A DNA stretch of 64,000 bases. It comes from Kallotenue papyrolyticum. Its GTDB lineage: Bacteria; Chloroflexota; Chloroflexia; Chloroflexales; Kallotenuaceae. Below, piece by piece: positions 26,009 to 35,107 of the stretch; positions within the stretch are counted from its first letter, which is position 1; each line of letters begins with the position of its first letter. The translations under genes were made by a program, and so were the position numbers. The notes under the pieces are model-generated. The model did not search any database. It was not told the origin of the DNA and saw only the letters and a list, made by a program, of their open reading frames with translations. The stretch lies in contig NZ_JAGA01000001.1 of assembly GCF_000526415.1 (NCBI RefSeq), positions 248,001-312,000 of the forward strand, written 5' to 3'.

Positions 26009-27259
26009 CTATGCACGCTCTGCGGTGCGCGCCTGGGCTGTAGATACGCCGGCCGTCGTCAGCAGCTCCAACAGCGCGGTTGCGACCCGCTCCGCAAAGG
26101 CCGGATCGTTGATGTTGAGCTCATGTTGTTCCACCGGGATATCAGGGCGCAGCCGCGCGGTGAGCGCTTGCACAAAGGCAGCATCGGCAGCCGGATCCCA
26201 GAAGCGCTCCCCAGGACTGTCGAGCATCGAAAAGCCGCGCAGCGGGATCAGCACGCGCACCGGACCGGTAGCGCGATTCAGCTTGTCGGCGAAGATCTCG
26301 CCCATGCGCGCATTCTCCTCCGGTGTGGTGCGCATCAGCGTCACGGTTGGATTCCACTCGTAGAAGAGACGGTCGCGGTAGCGCTCAGGGACCGTGCTGC
26401 GTGGACCAAAATTCACCATATCAATACAGCCGGGCACGACCACCTGCGGCACACCGCGCGCTGCGGCTGACTCCAGCCGGCTGGATCCTGCGCTGAACAC
26501 GCCACCACAGACCTCATCTGCCCATTCGGTTGTAGTGATATCGAGCACGCCGGCAATGAAGCCATCGGCGATCAGGCTCTCCATGATCTTGCCGCCGGTG
26601 CCGGTGGCGTGAAACACCAGTACCTCATAGCCATGCTGCTCTATGATCGCTCGCGCCTGGTCGACGCAGGGCGTGGTATTGCCGAACATGCTCGCGGCGA
26701 TCAGTGGTCGATCGCCCTGCTCGGCGGGCAGGTCCACAGCCAGCATACCGGCGAGCGCACCTGCGGCATTAGCGATGATGCGCCGGCTTAGGCGGTTCAG
26801 ACCGGCAATGTCAACCACCGAAGGCATCATCACAACATCGCGAGCGCCAACGTAGGGACGCGTGTCGCCGGCGGCAACGGTGGAGAGCAGGAGCTTCGGC
26901 ACGCCCACCGGCAGCGCCTGAAGCCCGGCGGCGATCACCGACGAGCCTCCGCTCCCTCCCATGCCGATGGCGCCCTGGATGCGGCCCTCCTCGTACAGGC
27001 GCCGCAGCAGCGTCGCAACCCCACGGGCCATGGCGGCCAGAGCTGCTCCCCGGTCGTTGGCCGCGCGCAGCGCCTGGAGATCGGCGCCGCCTGCCGTAGC
27101 GACCTCCGCGGCATCGATGGCAGGGGACACGCCGGGCGTGCCCATGACGCCGAAGTTGATGACCAACGGCTCGATCCCGGTGGCCTTCAGGCGCTCGCAG
27201 AGAAAGGCGTACTCTCCCGCCTTGGTGTCCAGCGCGCCAACCACTGCTACTGTCGGCAT
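26009..27259 (-). CDS. UPF0261 / Tm-1-like ATP-binding protein (first copy)
   Basis: A 416-residue protein. It begins [19 protein letters not shown], the hallmark of UPF0261. A glycine-rich loop ([14 protein letters not shown], about residue 98) probably binds ATP, as shown for the tomato virus-resistance protein Tm-1. [48 protein letters not shown] and [12 protein letters not shown] are further conserved blocks. The cellular role is unknown. It leads the leftward two-gene operon and is divergent from the large rightward operon, which contains a second copy of equal length. Confidence 0.88.
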   Translation of the reverse strand: MPTVAVVGALDTKAGEYAFLCERLKATGIEPLVINFGVMGTPGVSPAIDAAEVATAGGADLQALRAANDRGAALAAMARGVATLLRRLYEEGRIQGAIGMGGSGGSSVIAAGLQALPVGVPKLLLSTVAAGDTRPYVGARDVVMMPSVVDIAGLNRLSRRIIANAAGALAGMLAVDLPAEQGDRPLIAASMFGNTTPCVDQARAIIEQHGYEVLVFHATGTGGKIMESLIADGFIAGVLDITTTEWADEVCGGVFSAGSSRLESAAARGVPQVVVPGCIDMVNFGPRSTVPERYRDRLFYEWNPTVTLMRTTPEENARMGEIFADKLNRATGPVRVLIPLRGFSMLDSPGERFWDPAADAAFVQALTARLRPDIPVEQHELNINDPAFAERVATALLELLTTAGVSTAQARTAERA

Positions 27260-27289
27260 GGCTGTTCCTCCTTTGGCGATCGTTCCCTC

Positions 27290-27319
27290 TTGACAAACCG
27301 GGGAGCGCGGGTCTATACT
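27290..27319 (+). promoter_or_regulatory. Promoter of the 16-kb rightward catabolic operon
   Basis: TTGACA (27290-27295) and TATACT (27314-27319) with an 18-base spacer. The first gene starts 140 bases downstream. Confidence 0.75.
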
Positions 27320-27331
27320 GGACCCAGATAA

Positions 27332-27349
27332 GGATACAAGGTTGTATCC
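27332..27349. promoter_or_regulatory. Perfect palindromic operator in the shared control region
   Basis: GGATACAA-GG-TTGTATCC. It lies at about +6 to +24 of the rightward transcript and about +23 to +40 of the leftward transcript. GntR-family regulators often bind palindromes built on TTGTATNCAA-like half-sites, and a GntR gene is in the rightward operon. Assignment to that regulator is an inference. Confidence 0.6.
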
Positions 27350-27378
27350 AAAAAGTTGTCCAGGTCGTCCCAGTTCCT

Positions 27379-27407
27379 ATCATAGTCCGCCGCAGATGGG
27401 TCGTCAA
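27379..27407 (-). promoter_or_regulatory. Promoter of the leftward UPF0261 operon
   Basis: On the minus strand TTGACG (27407-27402) and TATGAT (27384-27379) with a 17-base spacer. It faces the rightward promoter, so the two transcripts overlap by about 45 bases around the palindrome. Confidence 0.65.
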
Positions 27408-27458
27408 TAGGGTGGCGCTGCCGCCGCAGCGCGTGCAGCGCTGCTCAGGAGGAGCGTT

Positions 27459-28913
27459 GTGCATCCGCTCCAGTACGAAGCCATTCGCAGCGAGCTGACC
27501 GATGTGGTCGGCGAGGCGCATGTACTGACGACGCCGGCCGAGCGCCTGATCTACACCGGCGATTGGTCGTGGATGTCACAGCTCTGGCTCGATCGCGGCG
27601 CGACGCCACCACTTCCCGACTTTGTGGTGCAGCCCGGCACGGCGGACGAGGTCAGCCGCGTGCTGCGCATCGCCTCGACCTACCATCTGCCGGTTGTGCC
27701 TTGGGGCGGCGGTTCGGGAACCCAGGGCGGCGCAGCGCCGCTCTTCGGCGGGATTGTGCTGGATACCAAGCGGCTCGACCGTATTCTGGAGATCGACGAG
27801 ACATCGCTGATCGTTCGTGCGCAGGCAGGCGTCATCGGCACAACCCTGGAGTGGGCGCTCAATGAACACGGGCTAACGCTGCCGCACTACCCCGCCTCGG
27901 CCAACTGCGCGACGGTGGGAGGCTACCTGGCGGCGCGCGGATCGGGGGTCATCTCCACCAAGTACGGCAAAGCCGAAGACCTGGTGCTGGCTCTGGAAGT
28001 GGTGCTGGCCGATGGGACGATCCTGCGCACGCTGCCGGTGCCCAGCCATGCAAGCGGTCCCGACCTGGTGCGCCTGTTCGTCGGCTCGGAAGGCACGCTC
28101 GGCGTGATCACCGAGGCAACCCTGCGCATCGAGCGGCTGCCGGAAGCGCGTCTCTTTCAGGGCGTTCTCTTCCGCGATCTGCACGCCGCGCTGGAGGCCG
28201 GTCGCCAGATCATGCTTGCTCGTCTGCAGCCCTGCGTGCTGCGCCTCTACGACGAAGCCTCATCGGCGACGGTGATTCGCCAGGTGCTGGGGCTTGAGCT
28301 GGCGGGCGCCTTTCTGATCATGGGCTTCGATGGCTTTGCCGAGATCGCCGCGGCGCAGGAGGCGCGCGCCCTGGCGATCTGCACGACGCTGGGCGGCGAA
28401 GTCATGGGCCGCGCCGCGGGCGAGCACTGGTGGCGCCACCGCTACGATTTCTACTACCCTCCGCTCGCGCTCGCGCTCCCCAGGCTCTATGGCACCATGG
28501 ACACCGTATGCACATACGACCGTATCATGGCCATCTACCAGGCCAAAAAGCGGCTGATCGAAGAGCAGTTCAGCGCGTGGCAGGCGCGCTACATCGCCCA
28601 CTTTTCGCACTGGTTTCCCTGGGGCGTGATGATCTATGACCGCTTCATTATCGACCAGCCGCCTGCCGACCCGGTCGAAGCCTTGCGCCTGCACAACCGC
28701 ATCTGGACCAGCGCGGCGCGCGTGGCGCTGGCCCACGGCGCGGTGCTCAACGAACATCACGGCATCGGCTGGAAGCTGGGCCGGCTCATGCCTGAGCAAT
28801 ACGGCGCGGGCTGGCCGGTCGTGGTGCGCATCAAGCAGGCGCTGGATCCTGGCGGCATTATGAATCCGGGCAAGCTGGGTTTTCCGGCCCATCCTACTCC
28901 GGGTATGGGCTGA
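27459..28913 (+). CDS. FAD-linked 2-hydroxyacid oxidase/dehydrogenase, GlcD-like
   Basis: A 484-residue protein of the vanillyl-alcohol-oxidase/PCMH fold. The FAD pyrophosphate-binding region is PWGGGSGTQGGAAPLFGG (about residues 83-100), followed by SANCATVGGYLAARGSG, and GSEGTLGVITEATLRIERLP. The C-terminal NEHHGIGWKLGRLM carries the catalytic His of the D-lactate/glycolate dehydrogenase type, and the end PGGIMNPGKLGF is standard. It starts the large rightward operon and is followed by an Fe-S partner, as in glycolate oxidase. It probably oxidises a 2-hydroxy acid formed from the imported substrate. Start GTG 27459 follows AGGAGG. Confidence 0.9.
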   Translation: MHPLQYEAIRSELTDVVGEAHVLTTPAERLIYTGDWSWMSQLWLDRGATPPLPDFVVQPGTADEVSRVLRIASTYHLPVVPWGGGSGTQGGAAPLFGGIVLDTKRLDRILEIDETSLIVRAQAGVIGTTLEWALNEHGLTLPHYPASANCATVGGYLAARGSGVISTKYGKAEDLVLALEVVLADGTILRTLPVPSHASGPDLVRLFVGSEGTLGVITEATLRIERLPEARLFQGVLFRDLHAALEAGRQIMLARLQPCVLRLYDEASSATVIRQVLGLELAGAFLIMGFDGFAEIAAAQEARALAICTTLGGEVMGRAAGEHWWRHRYDFYYPPLALALPRLYGTMDTVCTYDRIMAIYQAKKRLIEEQFSAWQARYIAHFSHWFPWGVMIYDRFIIDQPPADPVEALRLHNRIWTSAARVALAHGAVLNEHHGIGWKLGRLMPEQYGAGWPVVVRIKQALDPGGIMNPGKLGFPAHPTPGMG

Positions 28914-28936
28914 GGAGCGTAGCGGCTCCTGAGGCA

Positions 28937-30031
28937 ATGAGCGTGGCTGAGCCAAGCGAAGATGCGACTATCACGGGCTGTCGTTACTGTCTGATGTGCC
29001 GGCATGTCTGTCCGGTCACGCGCGTGACGGCCAATGAGAGCACCTCGCCCCACGGCTGGGCGCTGACGATCGCGGCCGTGGCGCGCGGCCAACTGGCCTG
29101 GGACGCGACCACGGTTGACCTGCTCTACCGCTGCGCTGATTGTGGCTTATGCCAGGCCTGGTGCCGTACCGATCGCCCGTTGCCTGCCGCGATCCAGGCG
29201 GCACGCGCCGCTGTCGTGGCTGCCGGGCGCGCGCCCGGCGAGGTGCATCAGCTTCAGCAACGGCTGCGCGAATGGGGCAATCCCTTCGCGCCGGTCACCG
29301 CGCCGCCGCCGCAAGCGGCGCCCGTAGCGCTCTTTGTCGGCGCGGCCGCCTGGATCTATGCACATGAGGAGCTGCGCGCCGCCCAGCGTCTGTTGGCTGC
29401 GGCGGGCATCGAGGTCACGCTGGTCGGTTGCGGGCGCTCCAGCGGCTACCTGGCCGCGACGCTGGGGCTGCGTGACGTGGCGCAGGCGCTGGCACAGCAG
29501 ACCTGCGCCGAGCTGGCGCACACCGGGAGTCACCTCGTGCTGACGCTGACCCCCGGGCAGGCCAGCATGCTGACCGATGGCTACGCCCGTCTGGGCCAGG
29601 CATTGCCTTCCGGGGTAGAGGTGCGCGAGCTGCCGGAACTGCTCTGGAGTCTGGTGCAACAGGGGCGGCTAGCCCTGCGCGCCCAGGCGCTTGAGCTGGC
29701 CTACCACGATCCCTGTCACACGCCACGCCGTGCCGCGCGCAGCACGATCCTGCGCCAACTCGTTGGCGCCACGACCACCCGCCCACTGCGCGAGCTGTTC
29801 TGGCATGGAGCGCGGGCAGCCCCGTGCGGCGCGAGCGGCGGACTACCCTGGACTCAGCCGACCCTGGCCGCCCACCTGGCGGCAGCCGTGATCGCCGATG
29901 CACAGGCGCGTCAGGTGAACGTCCTGGTGACCGACGCCCCGCCGTGCCTGGTGCACCTGCGGCAACATGCCGCTGCGGACATGCGCGTGCAAGGACTATA
30001 CACGTTGTTGGCGGATCACCTCGAGGAGTGA
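28937..30031 (+). CDS. Fe-S oxidoreductase subunit, GlcF-like
   Basis: A 364-residue protein with two ferredoxin-type [4Fe-4S] motifs: CRYCLMCRHVCPVT (about residues 16-29) and CADCGLCQAWC (about 70-80). A CCG-like region follows, with ELAYHDPCHTPRR and APCGASGGLPW. It would accept electrons from the FAD subunit encoded 23 bases upstream and pass them to the respiratory chain at the membrane. Only one full HDPCH element is clear, whereas GlcF proteins often have two CCG domains. Start ATG 28937. Confidence 0.85.
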   Translation: MSVAEPSEDATITGCRYCLMCRHVCPVTRVTANESTSPHGWALTIAAVARGQLAWDATTVDLLYRCADCGLCQAWCRTDRPLPAAIQAARAAVVAAGRAPGEVHQLQQRLREWGNPFAPVTAPPPQAAPVALFVGAAAWIYAHEELRAAQRLLAAAGIEVTLVGCGRSSGYLAATLGLRDVAQALAQQTCAELAHTGSHLVLTLTPGQASMLTDGYARLGQALPSGVEVRELPELLWSLVQQGRLALRAQALELAYHDPCHTPRRAARSTILRQLVGATTTRPLRELFWHGARAAPCGASGGLPWTQPTLAAHLAAAVIADAQARQVNVLVTDAPPCLVHLRQHAAADMRVQGLYTLLADHLEE

Positions 30032-30077
30032 GAAGCGGGAGTGATCAACGGCCACCCAGCACAGAGGAGGTCGATCC

Positions 30078-30977
30078 ATGCAAGTCTCCATGCACAACTG
30101 GATGCGCGCAGAGCCGGTGATCGACACCATCCAGCGACTGGCCAGGTACGGCTACGACAGCATCGAGATCAGCTACGACAGCGTCGAACTCGCTCCAGGC
30201 GCACCCGGCACCCGCGCGGTGCGCGACATGCTCCGCGAACACGGGCTGCGCTGCTACGGCTCGATCAGCCTGATGTTTACCGGGCGCGATCTGATCCATG
30301 CCGATCCGGCGGTGCGCGAGCGCACCGTTGACTATCTCAAGCGCTGCGTCACCATGGTCAAGGAGCTCGATGGTCAGGTGATGAGCATCGTGCCATCCGA
30401 GGTCGGCAAGATCAAACCCATGGCTTCGCCCGAAGAGGAATGGCAGTGGGCGATCGAGGGCCTCAAAGAGGTGCACGACCATGCGACCAAAGCCGGCGTG
30501 CGCATGGCAATCGAGCCGCTCAACCGCTTCGAAACCAACTTCATCAACCGGCACGACCAGGCGCTGCTCCTCGCCGAAAGCGTTGCGCCCGATGTGGGTG
30601 TCTGCCTCGACCTCTTCCATATGAACATCGAAGAGGCCGACATGTATCGGGCCTTGCGCGCTGCCGGAGACAAACTCTACGACCTGCATGTCGCCGACAA
30701 CAACCGCATGGCGTGCGGACACGGCATGCTCGATTGGCAGCGCATCTTTGCCACCCTGCGCGAGATCGGCTACGACGGCTCGCTGACGGTTGAGTTTGTG
30801 CCGCCGATCGATCGCACGCCGGCTAATCCGTACAAAAACGCGCTGGCTGCCGCCGAAAAGGAGCTGACGCCGGAACAACTCAAATTCATCGAGGATCACG
30901 GCAGCGGTGTTCTCTCGGAAGAGTTCTATTCCTGGCTGGTTGAAGAGTCGATCAAGACGTTGCGGCGCTACCTGTGA
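30078..30977 (+). CDS. Sugar phosphate isomerase/epimerase, TIM barrel (first of three)
   Basis: A 299-residue AP-endonuclease-2-type TIM barrel. Metal-site residues lie in MAIEPLNRFETN (Glu), GVCLDLFHMNIEE (Asp/His) and LTVEFVPPID (Glu). This fold covers ketose 3-epimerases, hydroxypyruvate and 2-oxo-tetronate isomerases and inosose isomerases. A good SD (GGAGGTCG) precedes ATG 30078. Its place in the operon suggests isomerisation of an intermediate of the imported sugar or sugar acid. The closest functional match cannot be told by eye. Confidence 0.85.
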   Translation: MQVSMHNWMRAEPVIDTIQRLARYGYDSIEISYDSVELAPGAPGTRAVRDMLREHGLRCYGSISLMFTGRDLIHADPAVRERTVDYLKRCVTMVKELDGQVMSIVPSEVGKIKPMASPEEEWQWAIEGLKEVHDHATKAGVRMAIEPLNRFETNFINRHDQALLLAESVAPDVGVCLDLFHMNIEEADMYRALRAAGDKLYDLHVADNNRMACGHGMLDWQRIFATLREIGYDGSLTVEFVPPIDRTPANPYKNALAAAEKELTPEQLKFIEDHGSGVLSEEFYSWLVEESIKTLRRYL

Positions 30978-31025
30978 ACACAACCCGCCTCCGTGAGCGC
31001 CGGTTGCGGGGGCCATGGTGGAGCT

Positions 31026-32276
31026 ATGCCGACAGTATTGTTGATTGGCACCCTCGATACCAAGGGGGGTGAGATCGCCTACCTGCGCGATGTGCTGCAG
31101 GATGCGGGGCTAGCGACTCTGGTGTTGGATGCGGGGATTCTCGGTGCGCCGCTGGACTGCCAGCCGGACATTTCACGCGCCGACGTTGCCCAGGCGGCCG
31201 GCACGACCATCGAGGAGCTGCGCGCGATCGGCACGCGCGGCGCGGCGGTGGAACGCATGGCGCAGGGTGTTGCGCGCCTGGCACAGGAGCTGTTCGCCGC
31301 GGGACGGTTCCAGGCGCTGATCTGCCTGGGCGGCGCCGAAGGCGCGGTGCTGGGCGCTGCCGCGGCGAAGGTGTTGCCGATCGGTGTGCCCAAAGTGATT
31401 GTGTCGCCCATCGCCTCCGGGCGGCGACGCTTTGGCCCGTTGGTCGGCACGCGCGACGTTGTGGTGATCCACTCCGTAGTCGATATTCTCGGCCTGAACC
31501 CGATCAGCCAGGCCATCTTCGACAACGCTGCCGCCGCGGTCATCGGCATGCTACGCCATGGGCACCCCCTGCGCGAGGGCGACGGTCGCTACGTAGCGGT
31601 AACGATGCTCGGCAACACCACCGCGGGGGTGATGATGCTCAAGCAACACCTGGAAGCGCGCGGCTACGAAACCGTGATCTTTCATGCCAACGGCGTTGGC
31701 GGCCTGGCCATGGAAGAGCTGGCAGCGCAGGACCTGTTCGTGGGGGTGATCGACTTCACGCTCAACGAGCTGGCGAATGTACCGCTAGCGGGCTACCACG
31801 CCGCGCCCAGCCGGTTGGAAGCGGTTGGCGCGCTGGGGATTCCCCAGGTCGTTGTGCCCGGCTGCGTTGACTTTGCCGTCTTCGGTCCGCCGCAGAGCGT
31901 ACCCGATGCTCTGCGCAGCCGTCCACACTACTACCACAATCCGGAATTCACCCTGGTACGCCTCACGCGCGACGAGATGGTGAGCCTGGCGGCGGTCATT
32001 GCGCGCAAGCTCAACGCCGCACGCGGCCCGGTAGCTGTGGCCATTCCCACCCGCGGCCTGTCGATCCCCAACACGCCCGGCGGCGTTTTCTACGATCCCG
32101 ACGCCGACGGCGCGTTTACCGAAGCGCTGTGCACCCGGCTGCGCTCCGACATTCCTGTACGCCTGGTCGACACCCACATCAACGATCCGCTCTTCGCTGC
32201 CACCGTCGCGGAGCTGTTTCTGGAGCAGATGTCCTCCTCCGTGGGGACGCAGCGCGCCGACGCAGCCGCCCTCTAG
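31026..32276 (+). CDS. UPF0261 / Tm-1-like protein (second copy)
   Basis: A 416-residue paralogue of the product at 26009-27259, with the same length and layout: PTVLLIGTLDTKGGEIAYL at the start, SVVDILGLNPISQ, MLGNTTAGVMMLK, FHANGVGGLAMEEL, VVPGCVDFAVFG and PTRGLSIPNTPGG. The glycine-rich loop differs: CLGGAEGAVLGAA replaces GMGGSGGSS, so nucleotide binding may be altered. The two copies may form a heteromer or work on different intermediates. Start ATG 31026 follows GGTGGAG. Confidence 0.88.
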   Translation: MPTVLLIGTLDTKGGEIAYLRDVLQDAGLATLVLDAGILGAPLDCQPDISRADVAQAAGTTIEELRAIGTRGAAVERMAQGVARLAQELFAAGRFQALICLGGAEGAVLGAAAAKVLPIGVPKVIVSPIASGRRRFGPLVGTRDVVVIHSVVDILGLNPISQAIFDNAAAAVIGMLRHGHPLREGDGRYVAVTMLGNTTAGVMMLKQHLEARGYETVIFHANGVGGLAMEELAAQDLFVGVIDFTLNELANVPLAGYHAAPSRLEAVGALGIPQVVVPGCVDFAVFGPPQSVPDALRSRPHYYHNPEFTLVRLTRDEMVSLAAVIARKLNAARGPVAVAIPTRGLSIPNTPGGVFYDPDADGAFTEALCTRLRSDIPVRLVDTHINDPLFAATVAELFLEQMSSSVGTQRADAAAL

Positions 32277-32311
32277 GCCGCGGCGATCGTCCGGCAGCAG
32301 GGAGGTATGTT

Positions 32312-33172
32312 ATGAGCGGGGCACTGATCTCGCACTGTCTGGCAGATCTCGCCTATCCCGATATTCAGGCCTATCTCGCGCGCGATGACCTGATTCTGAT
32401 CCCCATGGCCAGCACCGAGCAGCATGGGCCTCACCTGCCGCTCTGCACCGACAGCGTAACCGCCCTGGAGGTCAGTCGGCGCGCGGCAGAGACTGCGGAT
32501 GTGCTCTATACGCCGGTGGTCTGGACCGGCTACTCGCCCCAACACATGCGTGCGCCGGGGGAAGGCATCGGGACGATCACGGTGCGCGCCGACACGCTGC
32601 TGAACCTGCTGTATGACATTGCCCGCAGCCTGATTCACCATGGCTTCAACAAGCTGATCTTTGTCAACGGCCATGGCTCGAACGTCAAGATCATCGACCC
32701 ACTGCTGCGCCGCATTCGCTACGACACCGGCGCGCTGGTAGCCTTCTACAAGCCCTATGCCGAGCGCTACCTGGGCCTGATCCGCGACCTGATGGACAAT
32801 CCGCCTGAAGAAACACCGGGATGGCATGCCAGCGAACTCGAAACCTCGCAGATGTTGGCCTACGATGCACGGCTGGTGCGCATGGAGCGTGCCGTCGCTA
32901 CCGAAACGCACGTGCCATCCTGGTTGCCGGCGGCCTTTCGCAAGGCCGATGGCGCGCCCGATGTCGAATTCGAGGGCTACCAGTACTTTCTCTTCCCTAT
33001 GGATCACGACGAATTCACGCCAACGGGCGTGATCGGCAACCCGATGCGCGCCAGTGCCGCCAAGGGCGAAGAAGCGTTTCGGCGCTATGCCGCGCATCTG
33101 GTACGCGCGATCGAAGAACTGCGCCGCGTCCCGGTCGAGGTTCATACGCGCGCCTTCCGCGAGCGCGTGTAG
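32312..33172 (+). CDS. Creatininase-family amidohydrolase
   Basis: A 286-residue protein. Family motifs are ASTEQHGPHLPLCTDS (metal-binding Glu, His and Asp, about residues 33-48), FVNGHGSN and WHASELETSQML (metal-binding Glu). Creatininase relatives open cyclic amides, or act on formamides or lactone-like substrates; no creatine pathway gene is nearby. Within this operon a lactonase or cyclic-amide hydrolase role is conceivable but unproven. Start ATG 32312 follows GGAGGT. Confidence 0.85.
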   Translation: MSGALISHCLADLAYPDIQAYLARDDLILIPMASTEQHGPHLPLCTDSVTALEVSRRAAETADVLYTPVVWTGYSPQHMRAPGEGIGTITVRADTLLNLLYDIARSLIHHGFNKLIFVNGHGSNVKIIDPLLRRIRYDTGALVAFYKPYAERYLGLIRDLMDNPPEETPGWHASELETSQMLAYDARLVRMERAVATETHVPSWLPAAFRKADGAPDVEFEGYQYFLFPMDHDEFTPTGVIGNPMRASAAKGEEAFRRYAAHLVRAIEELRRVPVEVHTRAFRERV

Positions 33173-33191
33173 CGTACAGGGGCAGCCTGCT

Positions 33192-33560
33192 ATGTGGTTA
33201 CACCATGTCAGCATTCCTCGTCCACCGGGCAGCGCCGCTCAGACACGCGCCTTCTATGGCGACCTGCTGGGACTGGAGGAGCTTCCCGTGCCGGCCAGCA
33301 TCGCGCACCTGGACGTGATCTGGTTTCGTCTGGGCGCCGGCGAGCTCCACCTGTTCAGCGCCGCCCAGCTGCCGACTGACGATGGCCGGCACTTCTGCAT
33401 TGTGGTGCGCGATCTGTCCGCGGTTCGTCAGCGCCTGACGCAGGCCGGCTACCAGCCCTGGGATGCGATCCCCATTCCGGGGCGTCCCCGTTTCTTCTGC
33501 CGCGACCCGTTCGGGAATCAGATCGAGTTCACGGCGCTGCCAACGGAGGAAATGGGGTGA
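33192..33560 (+). CDS. VOC/glyoxalase-family protein, single domain
   Basis: A 122-residue protein with the vicinal-oxygen-chelate fold: MWLHHVSIPRPPGSAAQTRAF at the start, FYGDLLGLEELP, GELHLFS and RDPFGNQIEF, where the last Glu is the usual metal ligand. It lies 19 bases after the creatininase-family gene, so the two are probably co-translated. A lyase, epimerase or dioxygenase role is possible; the substrate is unknown. Confidence 0.8.
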   Translation: MWLHHVSIPRPPGSAAQTRAFYGDLLGLEELPVPASIAHLDVIWFRLGAGELHLFSAAQLPTDDGRHFCIVVRDLSAVRQRLTQAGYQPWDAIPIPGRPRFFCRDPFGNQIEFTALPTEEMG

Positions 33561-33632
33561 TGCATGCGCGCAACAAGGGCGACACAGCACAGCGGATACG
33601 AGATGGTCGGGCAAGCACAAGGAGGTAGGCGT

Positions 33633-35036
33633 ATGCAGACGTGGCGACGTGTCGTTGTATGGCTAAGCGCGCTGCTGCTCGCGGCATGTGCGGGTGGCGC
33701 GCCGAGTGCGCCGGGTGCGGCAAGCAGTCCGGCGACAACCGCCGGCGGCAGTCCTTCCCCCGCAGCCGCCGCCCAGGGTGCGAGCGGTGTCAAGGAACTG
33801 ACGATCATCTGGGCAGAATGGGACCCCGCCAACTATCTGCAACAACTGGTCAAAGACTACACCGCCGAAACCGGCGTTGAGGTCAAGGTGGTTCAGGAGC
33901 CGTGGGGCTCGTTCGGCGATCGCGTCTTCACCGAGTTCGCCGGCAAGGGCTCGTCCTACGACTTGGTTGTTGGCGATAGCCAGTGGCTTGGTCAGGGCGC
34001 AACCCAGGGTCATTATGTTGAGTTGACCGACATCTTTATGAGCGAGCTCAACGGCGGCGCACTCGAACCGGCGACAATCACCTATTATGCCGAATACCCC
34101 ACCGGTTCGGGTCGCTACTGGGCCTATCCGACCGAAGGCGATGCGGACGGTTGGTCCTACCGCAAGGATCTCTTCGAGGATCCCAAGGAAAAGGAGGCCT
34201 TCAAGGCCAAATACGGGTATGATCTGGACGTACCCAAGACCTGGGAACAGCTCCGCGATATCGCCGAATTCTTCACCCGCCCCGATCAAAACCTGTACGG
34301 TGTCTCGATCTATACCCAGAAGGACTACGACGCCATTACCATGGGCTATGAGAACACCCTCTTTAGCTGGGGTGCCGATTGGGGCGATCGCCAGACCTAC
34401 AAGGTCGATGGTGTGCTCAACTCGCCGGAGGGCGTTGCTGCGCTGGAGTTCTATAAGGAGCTGTACAAGTTTACCCCGCCCGGCAGCAGCAATGTCTTCT
34501 GGCAGGAGAGCATCGACCACTTCACCAGCGGCCAGGTCGCCATGGCCATGAACTACTTCGCCTTCTTCCCCGGGCTGGCGAACCCGGCCACCAACCCCTA
34601 CGCCGATCGCACCGGCTTCTTCAGCAACCCTGCCGGCCCAACCGGCAAGCGCCACGCCGCGCTGGGTGGCCAGGGCATGAGCATCGTCAGCTACATCAGT
34701 CCGGAGCGCCAGCAGGCGGCCAAGGAGTTCCTGAAGTGGTTCGCCAAGGACGAAACCCAGCAGAAGTGGGCTGAGCTGGGCGGCTACACCTGCAACGCCA
34801 ACATCCTCAAGTCCGAAGCCTTCCTGGAAAACACGCCCTTCAACCGCGCCTTCGCCGAGTCGATGCAGATGGTCAAGGACTTCTGGGCCGTACCGATGTA
34901 CGGCGAGTTATTGGAGGTGTCGCAGCGTGAGCTGCACAACTATGTTGTGGCTGATCAGGGGACGGCCAAAGAAGCCCTGGATCGCATCGCGCAGGAGCAC
35001 GAGCGCATCTTCCGTAATGCCGGCTTGCTGAAGTAA
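33633..35036 (+). CDS. Sugar ABC transporter substrate-binding lipoprotein
   Basis: A 467-residue exported lipoprotein. The signal peptide is MQTWRRVVVWLSALLLAAC, with lipobox LLAAC and the lipidated Cys at residue 19. A Ser/Ala/Gly/Pro-rich linker follows, then a family-1 extracellular binding domain (LTIIWAEWDPANYLQQLVKD; DYDAITMGYENTLFSWG; ALGGQGMSIVSY). It should capture the substrate outside the membrane and hand it to the two permeases encoded downstream. Start ATG 33633 has AAGGAGGT at 33619; an in-frame ATG at 33564 would put 23 residues before the signal peptide. Confidence 0.92.
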   Translation: MQTWRRVVVWLSALLLAACAGGAPSAPGAASSPATTAGGSPSPAAAAQGASGVKELTIIWAEWDPANYLQQLVKDYTAETGVEVKVVQEPWGSFGDRVFTEFAGKGSSYDLVVGDSQWLGQGATQGHYVELTDIFMSELNGGALEPATITYYAEYPTGSGRYWAYPTEGDADGWSYRKDLFEDPKEKEAFKAKYGYDLDVPKTWEQLRDIAEFFTRPDQNLYGVSIYTQKDYDAITMGYENTLFSWGADWGDRQTYKVDGVLNSPEGVAALEFYKELYKFTPPGSSNVFWQESIDHFTSGQVAMAMNYFAFFPGLANPATNPYADRTGFFSNPAGPTGKRHAALGGQGMSIVSYISPERQQAAKEFLKWFAKDETQQKWAELGGYTCNANILKSEAFLENTPFNRAFAESMQMVKDFWAVPMYGELLEVSQRELHNYVVADQGTAKEALDRIAQEHERIFRNAGLLK

Positions 35037-35042
35037 CAAGCA

Positions 35043-35096
35043 GGGCGGACACGCCATCGTCCCGCAGCGCAGGCGTTCCCCGTGGCGTGTCCGCCC
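35043..35096 (+). other. Large stem-loop between binding-protein and permease genes
   Basis: GGGCGGACACGCCA (35043-35056) and TGGCGTGTCCGCCC (35083-35096) are perfect 14-bp complements around a 26-base loop. It begins 7 bases after the binding-protein stop. Stem-loops in this position in other ABC operons stabilise the binding-protein mRNA and reduce read-through to the permeases. Confidence 0.7.
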
Positions 35097-35107
35097 ACCA
35101 CCATGCT

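Noticed and set aside
31026-33172. A creatinine degradation pathway
   Set aside because: Only the creatininase-family fold is present; no creatinase, sarcosine oxidase or related transporter is nearby.
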